Below, piece by piece: positions 1 to 8,544 of a stretch of DNA of 64,000 nucleotides. The position numbers and the translations under genes were made by a program. Location: NCBI RefSeq assembly GCF_036345255.1, contig NZ_CP107783.1:8239001-8303000 (forward strand), in the 5' to 3' direction. How positions within the stretch are numbered: position 1 is the first letter of the stretch; every line of letters begins with the position of its first letter. The DNA is from Streptomyces sp. NBC_00569. GTDB lineage: Bacteria; Actinomycetota; Actinomycetes; Streptomycetales; Streptomycetaceae. Under the pieces are notes generated by a model. It was given only the letters and a program-made list of their open reading frames with translations. It searched no databases and had not been told where the DNA came from.

Positions 1-424
1 CGCGGGCCAGCGATGCACGCTGGGCCTCGCCGCCGGACAGGGTCTTGGGCCACGCGTTCGTGCGGTGGTCGAGTGCGACCTCCTCCAACGCCCGCTCGGC
101 GAGGGCTCGTTCGGGCTTGCCCGGCAACCCGAGCAGTACGTTGCGCCACACCCGCTTCCACGGCATGAGACGCGGCGCCTGGAACGCGACGGCCTTGCGA
201 CGCGGCACGAGCACGGTGCCCTCGATGTCGCGGTCGAGCCCGGCGAGGATGCGCAGCAGGGTCGACTTGCCGCAGCCGCTGCGGCCGAGCAGCGCCACGA
301 ACTCGCCCGGCCTCACCTCGAGATCGAGACGGTCGATGACGGCACGCCCGTCGAAGGAGCGGGTGAGTCCCTCCACGCGTACGGCCGGACGAGTCTGCGT
401 GGACGGGGACTTCGGGGTGGTCAC
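1..424 (-). CDS. ABC transporter ATP-binding protein, nitrate/sulfonate/taurine type (partial)
   Basis: This is the ATPase subunit of an importer of the SsuB/TauB/NrtD group, acting at the inner face of the membrane with the neighbouring permease. The GTG start at 424 overlaps the permease stop as GTGA, so the two are translationally coupled. The Walker A motif GRSGCGKST lies at residues 47-55. The ABC signature LSGGEAQR sits at the window edge, so Walker B and the C-terminus are outside. The substrate cannot be fixed from the ATPase. The sulfur-type leader peptide upstream of the permease favours a sulfonate. Confidence in the family is high. Confidence 0.93.
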   Translation of the reverse strand, partial: MTTPKSPSTQTRPAVRVEGLTRSFDGRAVIDRLDLEVRPGEFVALLGRSGCGKSTLLRILAGLDRDIEGTVLVPRRKAVAFQAPRLMPWKRVWRNVLLGLPGKPERALAERALEEVALDHRTNAWPKTLSGGEAQRASLAR

Positions 425-1335
425 CGGCCGGTGAACGTCGGTCGCCATTGCAGCAGCAGCCTTTCGAGGGTACGGACGACGAAGTCGGCGAGCAGGCCGA
501 GGAACGCGTAGACGATCAGGCAGACGACGATGACGTCGGTCCGCAGGAAGTCGCGGGCCTGCACCATCAGGAAGCCGATGCCGGCGTCCGCGTTGATCTG
601 CTCGGCGAAGACGAGGGCCAGCCAGGAGATGCCGAGCGAGTACCGCAGCCCGGTCATGGCGCCGGGCAGCGCGCCCGGCAGGACCACATGGCGTACGAGA
701 CCCCAGCGGGAGAGTCCGAGCGACTCCCCGGCCTCGATCAACTGCGCGTCCACGCCGCGGATTCCGGCGTACACGTTCAGATACAGCGGGAACGAGACGC
801 CCAGCGTGATGATGGCGATCTTCGGCGCCTCGCCGATCCCGAACCAGATGATGAACAGCGGGATCAGCCCTACGAACGGCACGGTCCGCAGCATCTGCAC
901 GCTTGCGTCGACGAGGTCCTCGCCTACCCGGAACAGGCCTGAGACGAGGGCGAGTCCGGTACCGACGACCACGCCGAACAGCAGGCCGATCGCGACGCGC
1001 TGGAGCGAGACCCCCATGGCGTTGGGCAGCGACCCGTCGGAGACGAGATCACCGGCGACCCGGGCGATTGTGCCGGGCGAGGCGAGTACATCGGTGGTCA
1101 ACACGCCTGTACTGCTGAGGAGTTGCCACAGGATGAGCAGCAGGACGGGCCCGGAGGTGCGACGCAGCCAGCGCGGGACCCGAGTGCGTCGGGTGGAGGA
1201 GGGGACGAGACGGACGAGCTCGGGGCTGCCGACGGAATCGGCATGGGATGGGGCATCGGAATCGGCGGGGACGGCATCCGGGGCAGCCGACTTGGCGACG
1301 ACGTCCGGATCCGGCGGGGCATGGCTGATGCTCAT
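421..1335 (-). CDS. ABC transporter permease, SsuC/TauC family
   Basis: This 304-residue integral membrane subunit belongs to the binding-protein-dependent permeases for aliphatic sulfonates, taurine or nitrate. A polar, proline-rich N-terminus of about 60 residues precedes a first membrane segment (GPVLLLILWQLLSS) and about five more. The cytoplasmic EAA loop that docks on the ATPase is visible as EAGESLGLSRWGLVRHVVLP. The ATG at 1335 is the first gene downstream of a 27-codon leader peptide (1483-1566). The next gene, the ATPase, overlaps its stop. The solute-binding protein of this set is not seen here and may lie left of the window. Confidence 0.92.
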   Translation of the reverse strand: MSISHAPPDPDVVAKSAAPDAVPADSDAPSHADSVGSPELVRLVPSSTRRTRVPRWLRRTSGPVLLLILWQLLSSTGVLTTDVLASPGTIARVAGDLVSDGSLPNAMGVSLQRVAIGLLFGVVVGTGLALVSGLFRVGEDLVDASVQMLRTVPFVGLIPLFIIWFGIGEAPKIAIITLGVSFPLYLNVYAGIRGVDAQLIEAGESLGLSRWGLVRHVVLPGALPGAMTGLRYSLGISWLALVFAEQINADAGIGFLMVQARDFLRTDVIVVCLIVYAFLGLLADFVVRTLERLLLQWRPTFTGR

Positions 1336-1404
1336 GGGTGCTCCACGCAGAAGGCAGGGGAGGGCAGCGGTGAAGGTGAAAGGGGTACGCGTATGCGTCA
1401 GCGC

Positions 1405-1426
1405 CCCCGCGTGAGTTCACGCGGGG
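1405..1426 (-). promoter_or_regulatory. Hairpin between leader peptide and permease gene (possible attenuator)
   Basis: A perfect 9-bp stem (CCCCGCGTG with CACGCGGGG) closes a 4-nt loop in the leader of the permease mRNA, 69 nt upstream of the permease ATG. There is no clear U-tract. It may act as a processing or anti-termination element, or as part of a leader-peptide attenuator. Confidence 0.45.
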
Positions 1427-1445
1427 TCGAGGCAGGGGCGTACGG

Positions 1446-1462
1446 GGCTACGCGACGTAGCC
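1446..1462 (-). promoter_or_regulatory. Second hairpin just downstream of the leader peptide stop
   Basis: The arms GGCTACG and CGTAGCC form a perfect 7-bp stem with a 3-nt loop, 20 nt after the leader-peptide stop codon. A ribosome stalled near the leader stop would sit close to this stem. That placement is what attenuation would need, but the function is inferred. Confidence 0.4.
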
Positions 1463-1482
1463 GGAGATGCGGGGAAAGGGCG

Positions 1483-1566
1483 TCAGCAGCCGCGGCGACA
1501 CGCGGCGGAGGCCACCCGCAGCAGGTCGATGTGACCGCGCGTGGTGAGCAGAACTGAACGCAACAT
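1483..1566 (-). CDS. Putative leader peptide of a sulfur-metabolism operon
   Basis: A 27-codon reading frame lies upstream of the sulfonate-type permease. It begins MLRSVLLTTRGHIDLL and ends RVASAACRRGC before TGA. This matches the short actinobacterial leader peptides with a [TS]xR-[GL]H[IV]DLxRxASAxCRR pattern that sit ahead of sulfonate, sulfate and cysteine genes. Two cysteine codons near the end (residues 23 and 27) would let translation sense cysteinyl-tRNA. Related cysteine-rich leaders in mycobacteria control downstream sulfur genes by attenuation. The match to the pattern is seen directly; regulation of this operon is inferred. It is too short for most gene finders. Confidence 0.8.
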   Translation of the reverse strand: MLRSVLLTTRGHIDLLRVASAACRRGC

Positions 1567-1698
1567 GCCGCAGAAAGTAGCCACCTTGTCGACGCAAGGT
1601 CAATGGCGTCTCGATGGATGGACGCGCTGTATCAGGTGGCGGGCTCGGATCGGGCCCGGATCGGGCCCGGACGGCGCCCGATGAGTGAGGATGGACGC

Positions 1699-2121
1699 AT
1701 GTCCGACGCCTTCACCACGCGCATCCTGAACGTATCCACCGGCTCCGCGGAGCGGGTCGTCGACCTGACCCACGACTGCGAGACCTTCCTGAGCGAGGTC
1801 GCCGCGGGCCGCGACGGCCTGCTCAACATCTTCGTGCCCCACGCGACGGCCGGCGTGGCCGTCATCGAGACGGGCGCGGGCAGCGACGACGACCTCCTCA
1901 CCGCCCTCCACTCGCTGCTCCCCGCGGACGACCGCTGGCAACACCGCCACGGCTCCCCGGGCCACGGCCGCGACCACGTCCTCCCGGCCCTGGTCCCACC
2001 CCACGCCACCCTCCCGGTGATCGCCGGCACCCTGGAAATGGGCACGTGGCAGTCGGTGTGTCTGGTGGATACGAACAGGGACAACCCTGACCGTCAGGTG
2101 CGGTTGAGCTTCCTCGGTTAG
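1699..2121 (+). CDS. YjbQ family protein (UPF0047)
   Basis: This 140-residue single-domain protein belongs to the YjbQ/UPF0047 family, a small trimeric beta-fold group reported to have weak thiamine-phosphate-synthase activity and whose main role is unsettled. Family signatures are visible: PHATAGVAVIETGAGSD near residue 54, a histidine-rich HRHGSPGHGRDH stretch, and the C-terminal GTWQSVCLVDTNRDNP. The ATG at 1699 was chosen because GTGAGGA sits about 8 nt upstream; an in-frame ATG at 1681 has no comparable site. It stands alone on the plus strand, divergent from the transporter operon. Confidence 0.88.
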   Translation: MSDAFTTRILNVSTGSAERVVDLTHDCETFLSEVAAGRDGLLNIFVPHATAGVAVIETGAGSDDDLLTALHSLLPADDRWQHRHGSPGHGRDHVLPALVPPHATLPVIAGTLEMGTWQSVCLVDTNRDNPDRQVRLSFLG

Positions 2122-3188
2122 TGGGTCGCTTCGGCGGGACTGTAGAGGGGAAGTCCGGCCGTACCAAATGAGCAGCGTGCGTAGCTGCAGCATGCCGACT
2201 CGGAACTCGGCACCGCTGCCCACGCCTTGCACCTTGTCAGGACTGACGGCCCCGGTGGCGCAGCCGGACAACCGAGGCTGCTCCCACTGGAATGGCGGCT
2301 GATGGCCGCTGCGGAGGTGTAGGGCGCTGACCAGAGATCGGAAGCGACAACTGCTGCACAGGCAATATGTCTGCCAGCTGCGATGGCATCGGTGGCAACA
2401 CCATGGACACTGGCAGCAGATGATCGGCGGGCAAGTGCCGGGGCGGTGGCATGGGCTTCTTCGACGGGACAACACCGTCCGACACCAACCACCATCACCG
2501 ACCACATGGACGTGGAGTGCGGAAATCGGCATCCCGGTGCCTATCCGGCCGCGATGGGTTGCTTGGGGAGTCACCACGACCGGTCGGCGGTGCGGCTGGC
2601 GAAGGTCGCCTGCCTGCCGGTCGTGGGTGCCCTGGCTTCCCGGAGGACGGTGTCACGATGCCGTTCCGGAAGCTTCAGGAGGCTGGCGCCATACAGGGCC
2701 GGCCTGGGCGCTGCGGACTCACTCTCCGTGCCGGGTGGGGTGACCGGGCTGTGACGCGCGAGCGGGCGGCGTTTTCGTCACCTGGTTGGCCCGCAGCCGA
2801 CTCGTCTGCTGGTGCCGTCGAGGTCGCTGTCGCCTTCGACATGCGGGTGGTCGTGACCGGCGGTGATCTCGCCTTGCACGCCGAGGTTCTCGCCCTGCCC
2901 GCGACCGGGCGCCAACTGGCCGCCGGTGCTTCGGCCATGTGGACGGCCAGCGGCGCGCCACGGTCGTGTGAACCTTGGGTGCCCATTTTGCCGCCGGCAC
3001 CAACGTCGACGATCGACCGCCTGTGGGGCGAGGCGTACCGGTACGCCTACGAGCTGGGCCGAGGCCCTCCGCAGGCTCCTGGCCGACGAGTTCTACGAAT
3101 GCCCCTCAGCGACCTGTCTCCGGGCGGCGGGTGGGTACCTTCGTGAGAGAGGGCGGCGTCACCGGCTGACGCCGCCCTGCTGCACGGG
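2122..3188. other. About 1 kb with no convincing gene
   Basis: No reading frame here shows a recognisable domain, a good ribosome binding site or consistent third-position GC bias. One open plus-strand frame (2451-3146) has biased composition, frequent tryptophan, arginine and histidine, and no family pattern. A short stretch around 2840-2940 (reading DMRVVVTGGDLALHAEVLAL) looks protein-like but is isolated. I read the segment as decayed DNA between the YjbQ gene and the acyl-CoA ligase. Confidence 0.5.
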
Positions 3189-4865
3189 CTACGCCTTGTC
3201 CACCAGGACGACCTCCAGCTCGCCGTCGGCGTACTGGGCCCGGATCAGCTTCTTGTCGAACTTACCGACGCTGGTCTTGGGCACCGCCGGAATCAGTGAC
3301 CAACGCTCCGGCAGTTGCCAGGAGGCGACCCGCTCGGCGAGGAAGGCGCGTAGCGCGGTGAAGTCGGCCGAGGCACCGTCACGCAGCACCACAGTGGCCA
3401 GCGGACGCTCGCCCCACTTGTCGTCGGGTACCGCGACCACGGCGGCCTCGGCTACATCGGGATGGTCCACCAGGTGGTTCTCCAGCTCCTGGGAGGAGAT
3501 CCACTCGCCGCCGGACTTGATAACGTCCTTGGCCCGGTCGGTCAAGGTCAGGTAACCGTCGGGGGAGATGGTGCCGACGTCCCCGGTGCGCAGCCAGCCG
3601 TCAGGGGTGAACTTGTCGTCCGGCCGCTCGGGGTGGGCGTCGGTGCCGCCGGGGTGCGCGCCGCCGAAGTACGCGTCGGCGATCCACGGGCCGCGGACCT
3701 CCAGCTCGCCGGCCGACCGGCCGTCGTGCGGCAGGAGGTCCCCGGATGGGCCGGACAGCCGCGCCTCCACCGAGGCCGGGAAGCGGCCCTGGGTGATCCG
3801 GTAGGCCTGCTCCTCCTCGGAGGTGAGTCCTGCCGGGGGGTGGGCGACCGAGCCCAGTGGGGAGGTCTCGGTCATACCCCAGGCGTGGATCAGCTCGATG
3901 CGGTGGCGCTCCTTGAAAGCGCGCATCAGGGCGGGCGGGCAGGCCGAGCCGCCGATCACCACCCGGGTCAGCGAGGAGGTGTCGTACGACCCCTGATCGA
4001 GTTCGTCGAGCAAGCCGGTCCAGATGGTGGGGACGGCGAGGCTGAAGGTGGGACGCTCGGCGGCGATCATGCGGGCGATCGGCTCGGGCTGAAGAAAGCG
4101 GTCGGGCATCAGCAGGTTGGCGCCGGACATGAAGGCGGCGTGCGGGATGCCCCAGGCGTTGACGTGGAACATCGGGACCACCGGGAGGACCCGGTCGCTT
4201 GTGCCGAGGCCGAAGCTCTCCCCGGCGTTGATCTGGAGGCAGTGCAGATAGATGGAGCGGTGGCTGTAGGCGACGCCCTTGGGGTCGCCGGTGGTGCCGG
4301 AGGTGTAGCAGAGGGCGGCGGCTGTGCGCTCGTCGATCTCGGTGGCCCAGGGGAACTCGGTCGGCCGGTCGGCGATCAGTTCCTCGTAGCCGTGGACAGC
4401 GCCGGTGAAGTCGGCCAGGGCGGAGCGGTCGCCGTCTCCGACCACGACGATGTGCCTGAGGGTGGTCTGGAGCAGCGGGAGCGCCGGGGCGAGCAGCGGC
4501 AGCACGGTGTCGTCGACAAGGATCACGTGGTCGGCGGCATGGTTGATGATGAAGGCGAGCTGGTGGGTGGGCAGCCGCAGGTTGAGGGTGTGCAGCACCG
4601 CGGCCATGCCGGGTACGGCGAGGTAGATCTCGAGGTGCTCGGTGTTGTTCCACATGAGCGTGGCGACCCGCTGGTCGCCGGTGACGCCGAGCTCGTCGCG
4701 CAGGGCGTGGGCGAGCTGGGCGGCGCGGGCGCCGACCTCGGCGTAGCTGCGGTGGTCGGCCGAATCCCCGTTCCAGGTGGCGACGGTGGAGCGGCCGTGG
4801 TGGGTCGAGCCGTGGACCAGTATCCGGCCGACGGTGAGCGGTACGTCCTGCATCGTGCTGAGCAC
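3189..4865 (-). CDS. AMP-forming medium/long-chain acyl-CoA ligase (AlkK-like)
   Basis: This 558-residue adenylate-forming enzyme activates a carboxylic acid to its CoA thioester via an acyl-adenylate. The AMP-binding P-loop YTSGTTGDPKGV is at residues 187-198. WGMTE, the TGD motif and the hinge KDVIKSGGEWISSQELE follow, and the C-terminal catalytic lysine lies in KTSVGKFDKK. The last two motifs resemble the AlkK/FadD medium-chain group. The start is taken as GTG at 4865 because AAGGAGGA ends 5 nt upstream; an internal ATG at 4853 is also possible. It follows the TauD-type gene on the same strand after 244 nt. Its exact acid substrate is not predictable. Confidence 0.92.
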   Translation of the reverse strand: MLSTMQDVPLTVGRILVHGSTHHGRSTVATWNGDSADHRSYAEVGARAAQLAHALRDELGVTGDQRVATLMWNNTEHLEIYLAVPGMAAVLHTLNLRLPTHQLAFIINHAADHVILVDDTVLPLLAPALPLLQTTLRHIVVVGDGDRSALADFTGAVHGYEELIADRPTEFPWATEIDERTAAALCYTSGTTGDPKGVAYSHRSIYLHCLQINAGESFGLGTSDRVLPVVPMFHVNAWGIPHAAFMSGANLLMPDRFLQPEPIARMIAAERPTFSLAVPTIWTGLLDELDQGSYDTSSLTRVVIGGSACPPALMRAFKERHRIELIHAWGMTETSPLGSVAHPPAGLTSEEEQAYRITQGRFPASVEARLSGPSGDLLPHDGRSAGELEVRGPWIADAYFGGAHPGGTDAHPERPDDKFTPDGWLRTGDVGTISPDGYLTLTDRAKDVIKSGGEWISSQELENHLVDHPDVAEAAVVAVPDDKWGERPLATVVLRDGASADFTALRAFLAERVASWQLPERWSLIPAVPKTSVGKFDKKLIRAQYADGELEVVLVDKA

Positions 4866-5109
4866 TCGGGTCCTCCTTGATCTGTCGGTTGCACCCCGCC
4901 GCACTGCTACTGGTCATCCCCGAGCCGGAACAGCCGGGCCACCGGAGCCGGGTTCGCCGGCCGCCGGACGCCGTGCGGGAGCGGTTCCCGGGTGCGGCGC
5001 CGGCGACTGAGGGTGGCGGTGTCCGCCGGGGAAGCACGGTCGGGCGGGACCTCGACTGCGGGCTTCGTGCCGGCGGACGCCGTGTTTGTTCCTTTCCGCG
5101 GTGACGGAG

Positions 5110-6033
5110 TCAGGAGGCAGCGACGGCCCGGTTGTCGGCGGTGAACGGACGTCCGGCGACGAGCTCGGACTCGCGCCCGTCCGGCCCCACCGGGACGTCG
5201 CCGAGCAGGGTGACTCGGTGCAGCCGCCGCTCCACGACGAGGTGTTCCAGGTCGCGCGGCGCGAGGTGTGCGGTGACCCGGTTGTCCCAGAAGGCGACGT
5301 GCCCGGCCTCCCAGCGGAACCGCACCGTGTACTCGGGTCGGGTGACCTCGGCGAAGAGCATGTCGAGGATGTGCTTGCTCTCGCTCGCGCTGACGTCGAC
5401 GATGTGGCTGGTGAAGCCCGGGTTGACGAAGAGCGCGCGTTCCCCGGTCTCCGGGTGCACCCGCACCACCGGGTGAACCGCCACCAGCAGGTTCTTGTTG
5501 ACGCTCCTGGCGAAGTCGTTGTCGCCCTTGACCCCGTAGCTGCCGCCGTAGCGGTGCTCGGCGCGCAGGGTGTCGACGAACGCGCGGACCGGAGCGGACA
5601 GCCCCTGGTAGGCCGCGACCAGGTTGGTCCACTGGGTGTCGCCACCGAAGTCGGGGACGACCTCGGCGCGCAGGATGGATCCCGCGGGCGGGTTCACCGC
5701 AGGGGTGACGTCGGTGTGCCAGCGGTACTCGTCCCGGAAGCCCTTGCCGAAGCGCTTCTCCAAGCGGTCCGGGTCGACGGTGAAGATCTCCGGGTGGTCC
5801 TCCGGCGGGGCGTCGTCGTGCGGGTGGGCGTAGGTGAGCTCGCCGAAGCGACGGGCGAAGGCGATCTGGGAGGTGTGGTCCAGCGTCTGGCCCCGGAAGA
5901 AGACGACCTTGTGGCGGTGGAGGGCCTGCCGTATCTCCTCGATGGTTCCGTCGGGCAGCGGCTGGGACAGGTCCGCGCCGTCGATGTCGGCGCCGATGTG
6001 GCCGGCGACCGGACGGATGGTGAGGCTGCTCAT
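5110..6033 (-). CDS. TauD/TfdA family Fe(II)/2-oxoglutarate dioxygenase
   Basis: This 307-residue cytoplasmic oxygenase hydroxylates its substrate while decarboxylating 2-oxoglutarate. In TauD the product breaks down to release sulfite from taurine. The iron ligands are visible as H106-x-D108 (WHTD) and H256 (TAHLAPRD). R273 in LHRVTLL is placed to bind the 2-oxoglutarate carboxylate. The ATG at 6033 has AAAGGAC upstream. The same frame stays open further upstream, into a remnant that resembles the end of a sulfonate-binding protein. The 244 nt after the gene contain an arginine-rich frame with a Shine-Dalgarno but no start codon that could be a permease remnant. The substrate is probably a sulfonate or a similar acid. 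Confidence 0.93.
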   Translation of the reverse strand: MSSLTIRPVAGHIGADIDGADLSQPLPDGTIEEIRQALHRHKVVFFRGQTLDHTSQIAFARRFGELTYAHPHDDAPPEDHPEIFTVDPDRLEKRFGKGFRDEYRWHTDVTPAVNPPAGSILRAEVVPDFGGDTQWTNLVAAYQGLSAPVRAFVDTLRAEHRYGGSYGVKGDNDFARSVNKNLLVAVHPVVRVHPETGERALFVNPGFTSHIVDVSASESKHILDMLFAEVTRPEYTVRFRWEAGHVAFWDNRVTAHLAPRDLEHLVVERRLHRVTLLGDVPVGPDGRESELVAGRPFTADNRAVAAS

Positions 6034-6069
6034 GGTAACGGTGTCCTTTCTGTTGCGGTCAGTGCTGGT

Positions 6070-6320
6070 TGATGCGGCCATGGCGTCGACGTCGTGGTCG
6101 ATGTCGGGGAACTCGCCGGAGACGCCGAACCTGCTCGGCAGTTGGCCGTTGGTCAGGAAGAGGTCGGCCCGGCGCTGTTGTGCCGACAGCGCGTCCCGGC
6201 TCGGCGTTGAACCGGATCTCTCCGGAGAGCAGCCAGATCCCCCTGGCGGTGTCCGGATTCTGCTCGTCGGCGCCGACACGCGAGGCGTTGATCCATGCGT
6301 CGGTCCGCTTGCGGCTCAAG
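6070..6320 (-). pseudogene. C-terminal remnant of an SsuA/TauA-like solute-binding protein
   Basis: Two minus-strand frames join across one apparent frameshift near 6205. The first reads DAWINASRVGADEQNPDTA. The second reads AQQRRADLFLTNGQLPSRFG and then SGEFPDIDHDV. Together they resemble the last helices of sulfonate/taurine binding proteins, which typically have a WI-x-A segment and then a QQ-x-AD-x-F...G-x-(L/I)P ending. Nothing of the N-terminus or lipobox remains. The position directly ahead of a TauD-type gene fits a lost transporter component. This is a motif-level resemblance only. Confidence 0.4.
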
Positions 6321-6474
6321 CGTTCGCGTGGTGGACCGCTCAATTCAGTCTGGCGTGGGCATCCGATTGACGGAAGTGGCCACCGGCGACCACGGCGATT
6401 GTCATCATCGATCGCACGGGCCAGGGTCGCTCGATCAGACTGGAACAGATGCGCTGTTTGGAGGCAGCGATCTG
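6320..6474 (+). pseudogene. Duplicated promoter and truncated N-terminus of a LysR gene
   Basis: This segment aligns without gaps to 19374-19528, the promoter and first 13 codons of the intact LysR gene. By hand count 124 of 156 bases match. The position equivalent to the intact ATG (19488) is ATC here (6434-6436). The following codons still read RLEQMRCLEAAI, compared with RSEQMRYLEAAI in the intact gene. Similarity stops near 6474, before the helix-turn-helix is complete. It is a dead regulator whose upstream control region survived. Confidence 0.8.
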
Positions 6475-7075
6475 CGCCCGACGAAGATCTCATCCGACCA
6501 GGTCACGCCGCATGGCGGTAAGCGTGGTTCGCTCCACCGAACGGATGGTGTCGGCGTATGCGCAACTGGCGAGACCACCGGGTCTTCGCATCCGGTTCCT
6601 GGATCAGGTTCCTGACGGTGGCTCCGACATCCTCGCGCTATCAGGACACAAGGCACCCCCGGCCGGACGCCGGGGGTGAGTGGCATGCTCGATGACCGGC
6701 AGGATGCGCTGGCGTTGGCGGGTCAGGGTGACGGTCTCGATGAAGCCGCAGGCCGGTAACGCGTCGGCCGGGGAGCGCAGGAGACCGGACCACGTGGTGC
6801 ACCGCGGTCTGGTACGGGTCACGAGGCCGGGGAGTGCGGCTCGGCGGGACAACGCAGCATCGGCAAGGCAACTGACCGAAGTTGCGGCGGCCTCGTCGGG
6901 GACCGGGCCTGAGAGCCGCCGACCGGCGGTCACCTGGAGATTGGAGCGACGCCGAGGAGCGGTGGCTGCTCAGGCGACGGGACGGCCCTGCTCGTGGGCG
7001 AGTTCAGAGCCCAGCGCACCATCGGCACCGTCCGGTCGCAAGCGGCCGGGGTGCATGACATCCGGCGGCAGGTGC
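6475..7075. other. 600-bp stretch without a recognised gene
   Basis: Apart from a strong hairpin at 6654-6678 nothing here is recognisable. Short open frames on both strands have no family signature or ribosome binding site. The segment separates the LysR remnant from the end of the MFS gene, so it may hold the far end of whatever rearrangement truncated the regulator. Confidence 0.4.
6654..6678. terminator. Hairpin terminator-like element
   Basis: A perfect 10-bp stem (CACCCCCGGC with GCCGGGGGTG) has a 5-nt loop. No T-tract follows on either strand, which is common for Streptomyces terminators. It lies about 400 bp beyond the end of the minus-strand operon that finishes with the MFS gene at 7076, so it could stop that transcript. 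Confidence 0.5.
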
Positions 7076-8479
7076 TCAGACGGCTCCCGCCTGGTCGATG
7101 CTCATGCCCTTGGTTTCGCGAGCGCGGAACATGACGGGTCCGAGGCAGACCAGGAAGATCGCGCTGATGATCCAGAACGGTGCACCGGTTCCCCATGTGG
7201 TCTGGACGTAGGGGATGGACCCGGCGATGAGGACACCGCCGATGAACCGGCCGATCGACTCCACCCATCCGGCTGCTGTTCCTCGTGTGTGGGTGGGAAA
7301 CTGCTCGGCCGTGAACAATCGGGAGAAGGGCACCATGCCGGTGCTGAAGAAGGCACTGAGGATGCCGAAGCAGACGCTCAGCGACGCGTTCGGTGACATC
7401 GCCAGCAGGCTGTAGCCGGCAACAGCACCAAGGCTGTAGATCAGGAAGGTCTTCTTGCGCCCGAGTCGGTCGGCCAGGCCTCCCACGAGCATTGCGCCGA
7501 CCACACCCCCGGTGATGAGTGCGGCGGTGGCGAGCAGCGCTTCGTGGTTGGACAGTCCCATCCCCGCATAGAGTGTCGGCGCGTAGACCACCACCACGTA
7601 CCCGCTCGCGGTGGCGCCGGCGCAGATCAGCAGGGACAGCGCGAAGCGACCCAGGAGTGGCTGGCGCAGCAAGGCCGTGGCCTGGTGACCCGGTTCGGAG
7701 TAGGCCGCGTACTCGGCCTGCACGACGCCGGCGGTTCCGGAGTTCACCATGCCCTCCCCGTCCTCGTACCCAGCCTCGCGTTCCATGCGCTCGACGAGAG
7801 CCTGAGCCTGGGATGCCCGGCCGTTGAGCAGCAGCCAGCGGGGGCTTTCCGGCAGGTGACGGTAGACGAATGGGATCGCCACGACGGGAAGGCCACCGAT
7901 GAGGAACAGAATGCGCCAGGACCACGCGAAGGGAGTGTTGCCGATCACGGCGAGCGCGGTGAGCTGGGGGATGATGTAGCTCAGCGCGAGCATGGCGGAG
8001 GCCGTGGCGATCACCGAGGCACGAGAGCGTTTCCCCAACAGCTCTGAGAGCAGGAGGTAGGGGATCGGGAAGACCGCGCCGAGTGCGAGGCCGCCCAGGG
8101 CGCGCATCGCCATGATCCAGCCGATGTCCGAGGAGACCGCGCACGCCGCAGCGAAGACCGAGAACAAGGTGATGCCGCAGAGAAGCACGACCTTGCGGCC
8201 GTAGCGGTCCGCGAGACGGCCCGCGAGCGCCGCACCCACGAGTATGCCGAGGGTCGAGGCGACGCCCAGCTGGGCTGTGCTCTGCGAGGTCAGGTGCCAG
8301 GGCGCTTTCACGATCAGCAGGATGGGGCCGATGATCCCGGCCTCGAACCCCTCCGCGACCCATACGACGATCAGCAGCACCGTTGTCAGCCGGGCGGTCC
8401 TCGTCATGGGGAGCCGGTCCAGGCGGCCGAGCAGGTCGGCGGTCACCACTGGGTCTGACACAACATTGGTTTGGCTCAA
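7076..8479 (-). CDS. MFS transporter, sugar/aromatic-acid porter type
   Basis: This 467-residue membrane carrier has about 12 predicted segments. Motif RLADRYGRK follows the second segment and GLADRLGRKK is its second-half copy. PESPRWLL and EQFPTHTRGTA are typical of sugar-porter and SV2/NiaP-like members. The start is TTG at 8479, chosen because AGGAGG lies 6 nt upstream; no ATG or GTG nearby is as well placed. It is the last gene of the carboxylase operon, 65 nt after the thiolase-fold gene. That suggests it imports the pathway substrate or exports a product. The substrate is unknown. Confidence 0.88.
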   Translation of the reverse strand: MSQTNVVSDPVVTADLLGRLDRLPMTRTARLTTVLLIVVWVAEGFEAGIIGPILLIVKAPWHLTSQSTAQLGVASTLGILVGAALAGRLADRYGRKVVLLCGITLFSVFAAACAVSSDIGWIMAMRALGGLALGAVFPIPYLLLSELLGKRSRASVIATASAMLALSYIIPQLTALAVIGNTPFAWSWRILFLIGGLPVVAIPFVYRHLPESPRWLLLNGRASQAQALVERMEREAGYEDGEGMVNSGTAGVVQAEYAAYSEPGHQATALLRQPLLGRFALSLLICAGATASGYVVVVYAPTLYAGMGLSNHEALLATAALITGGVVGAMLVGGLADRLGRKKTFLIYSLGAVAGYSLLAMSPNASLSVCFGILSAFFSTGMVPFSRLFTAEQFPTHTRGTAAGWVESIGRFIGGVLIAGSIPYVQTTWGTGAPFWIISAIFLVCLGPVMFRARETKGMSIDQAGAV

Positions 8480-8544
8480 GACGAACCTCCTGGAGTAAGC
8501 GGGGTCGCCGAAGGCGAAGACCCCACGATGGCCGTAACGAGACG

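Noticed and set aside
2451..3146. 231-codon open frame in the gene-poor region
   Set aside because: Odd composition, no ribosome binding site and no recognisable motif.
5110..6279. A 389-residue TauD protein from an upstream start
   Set aside because: Family members start near the ATG at 6033, which has its own Shine-Dalgarno. The upstream residues resemble another protein's tail.
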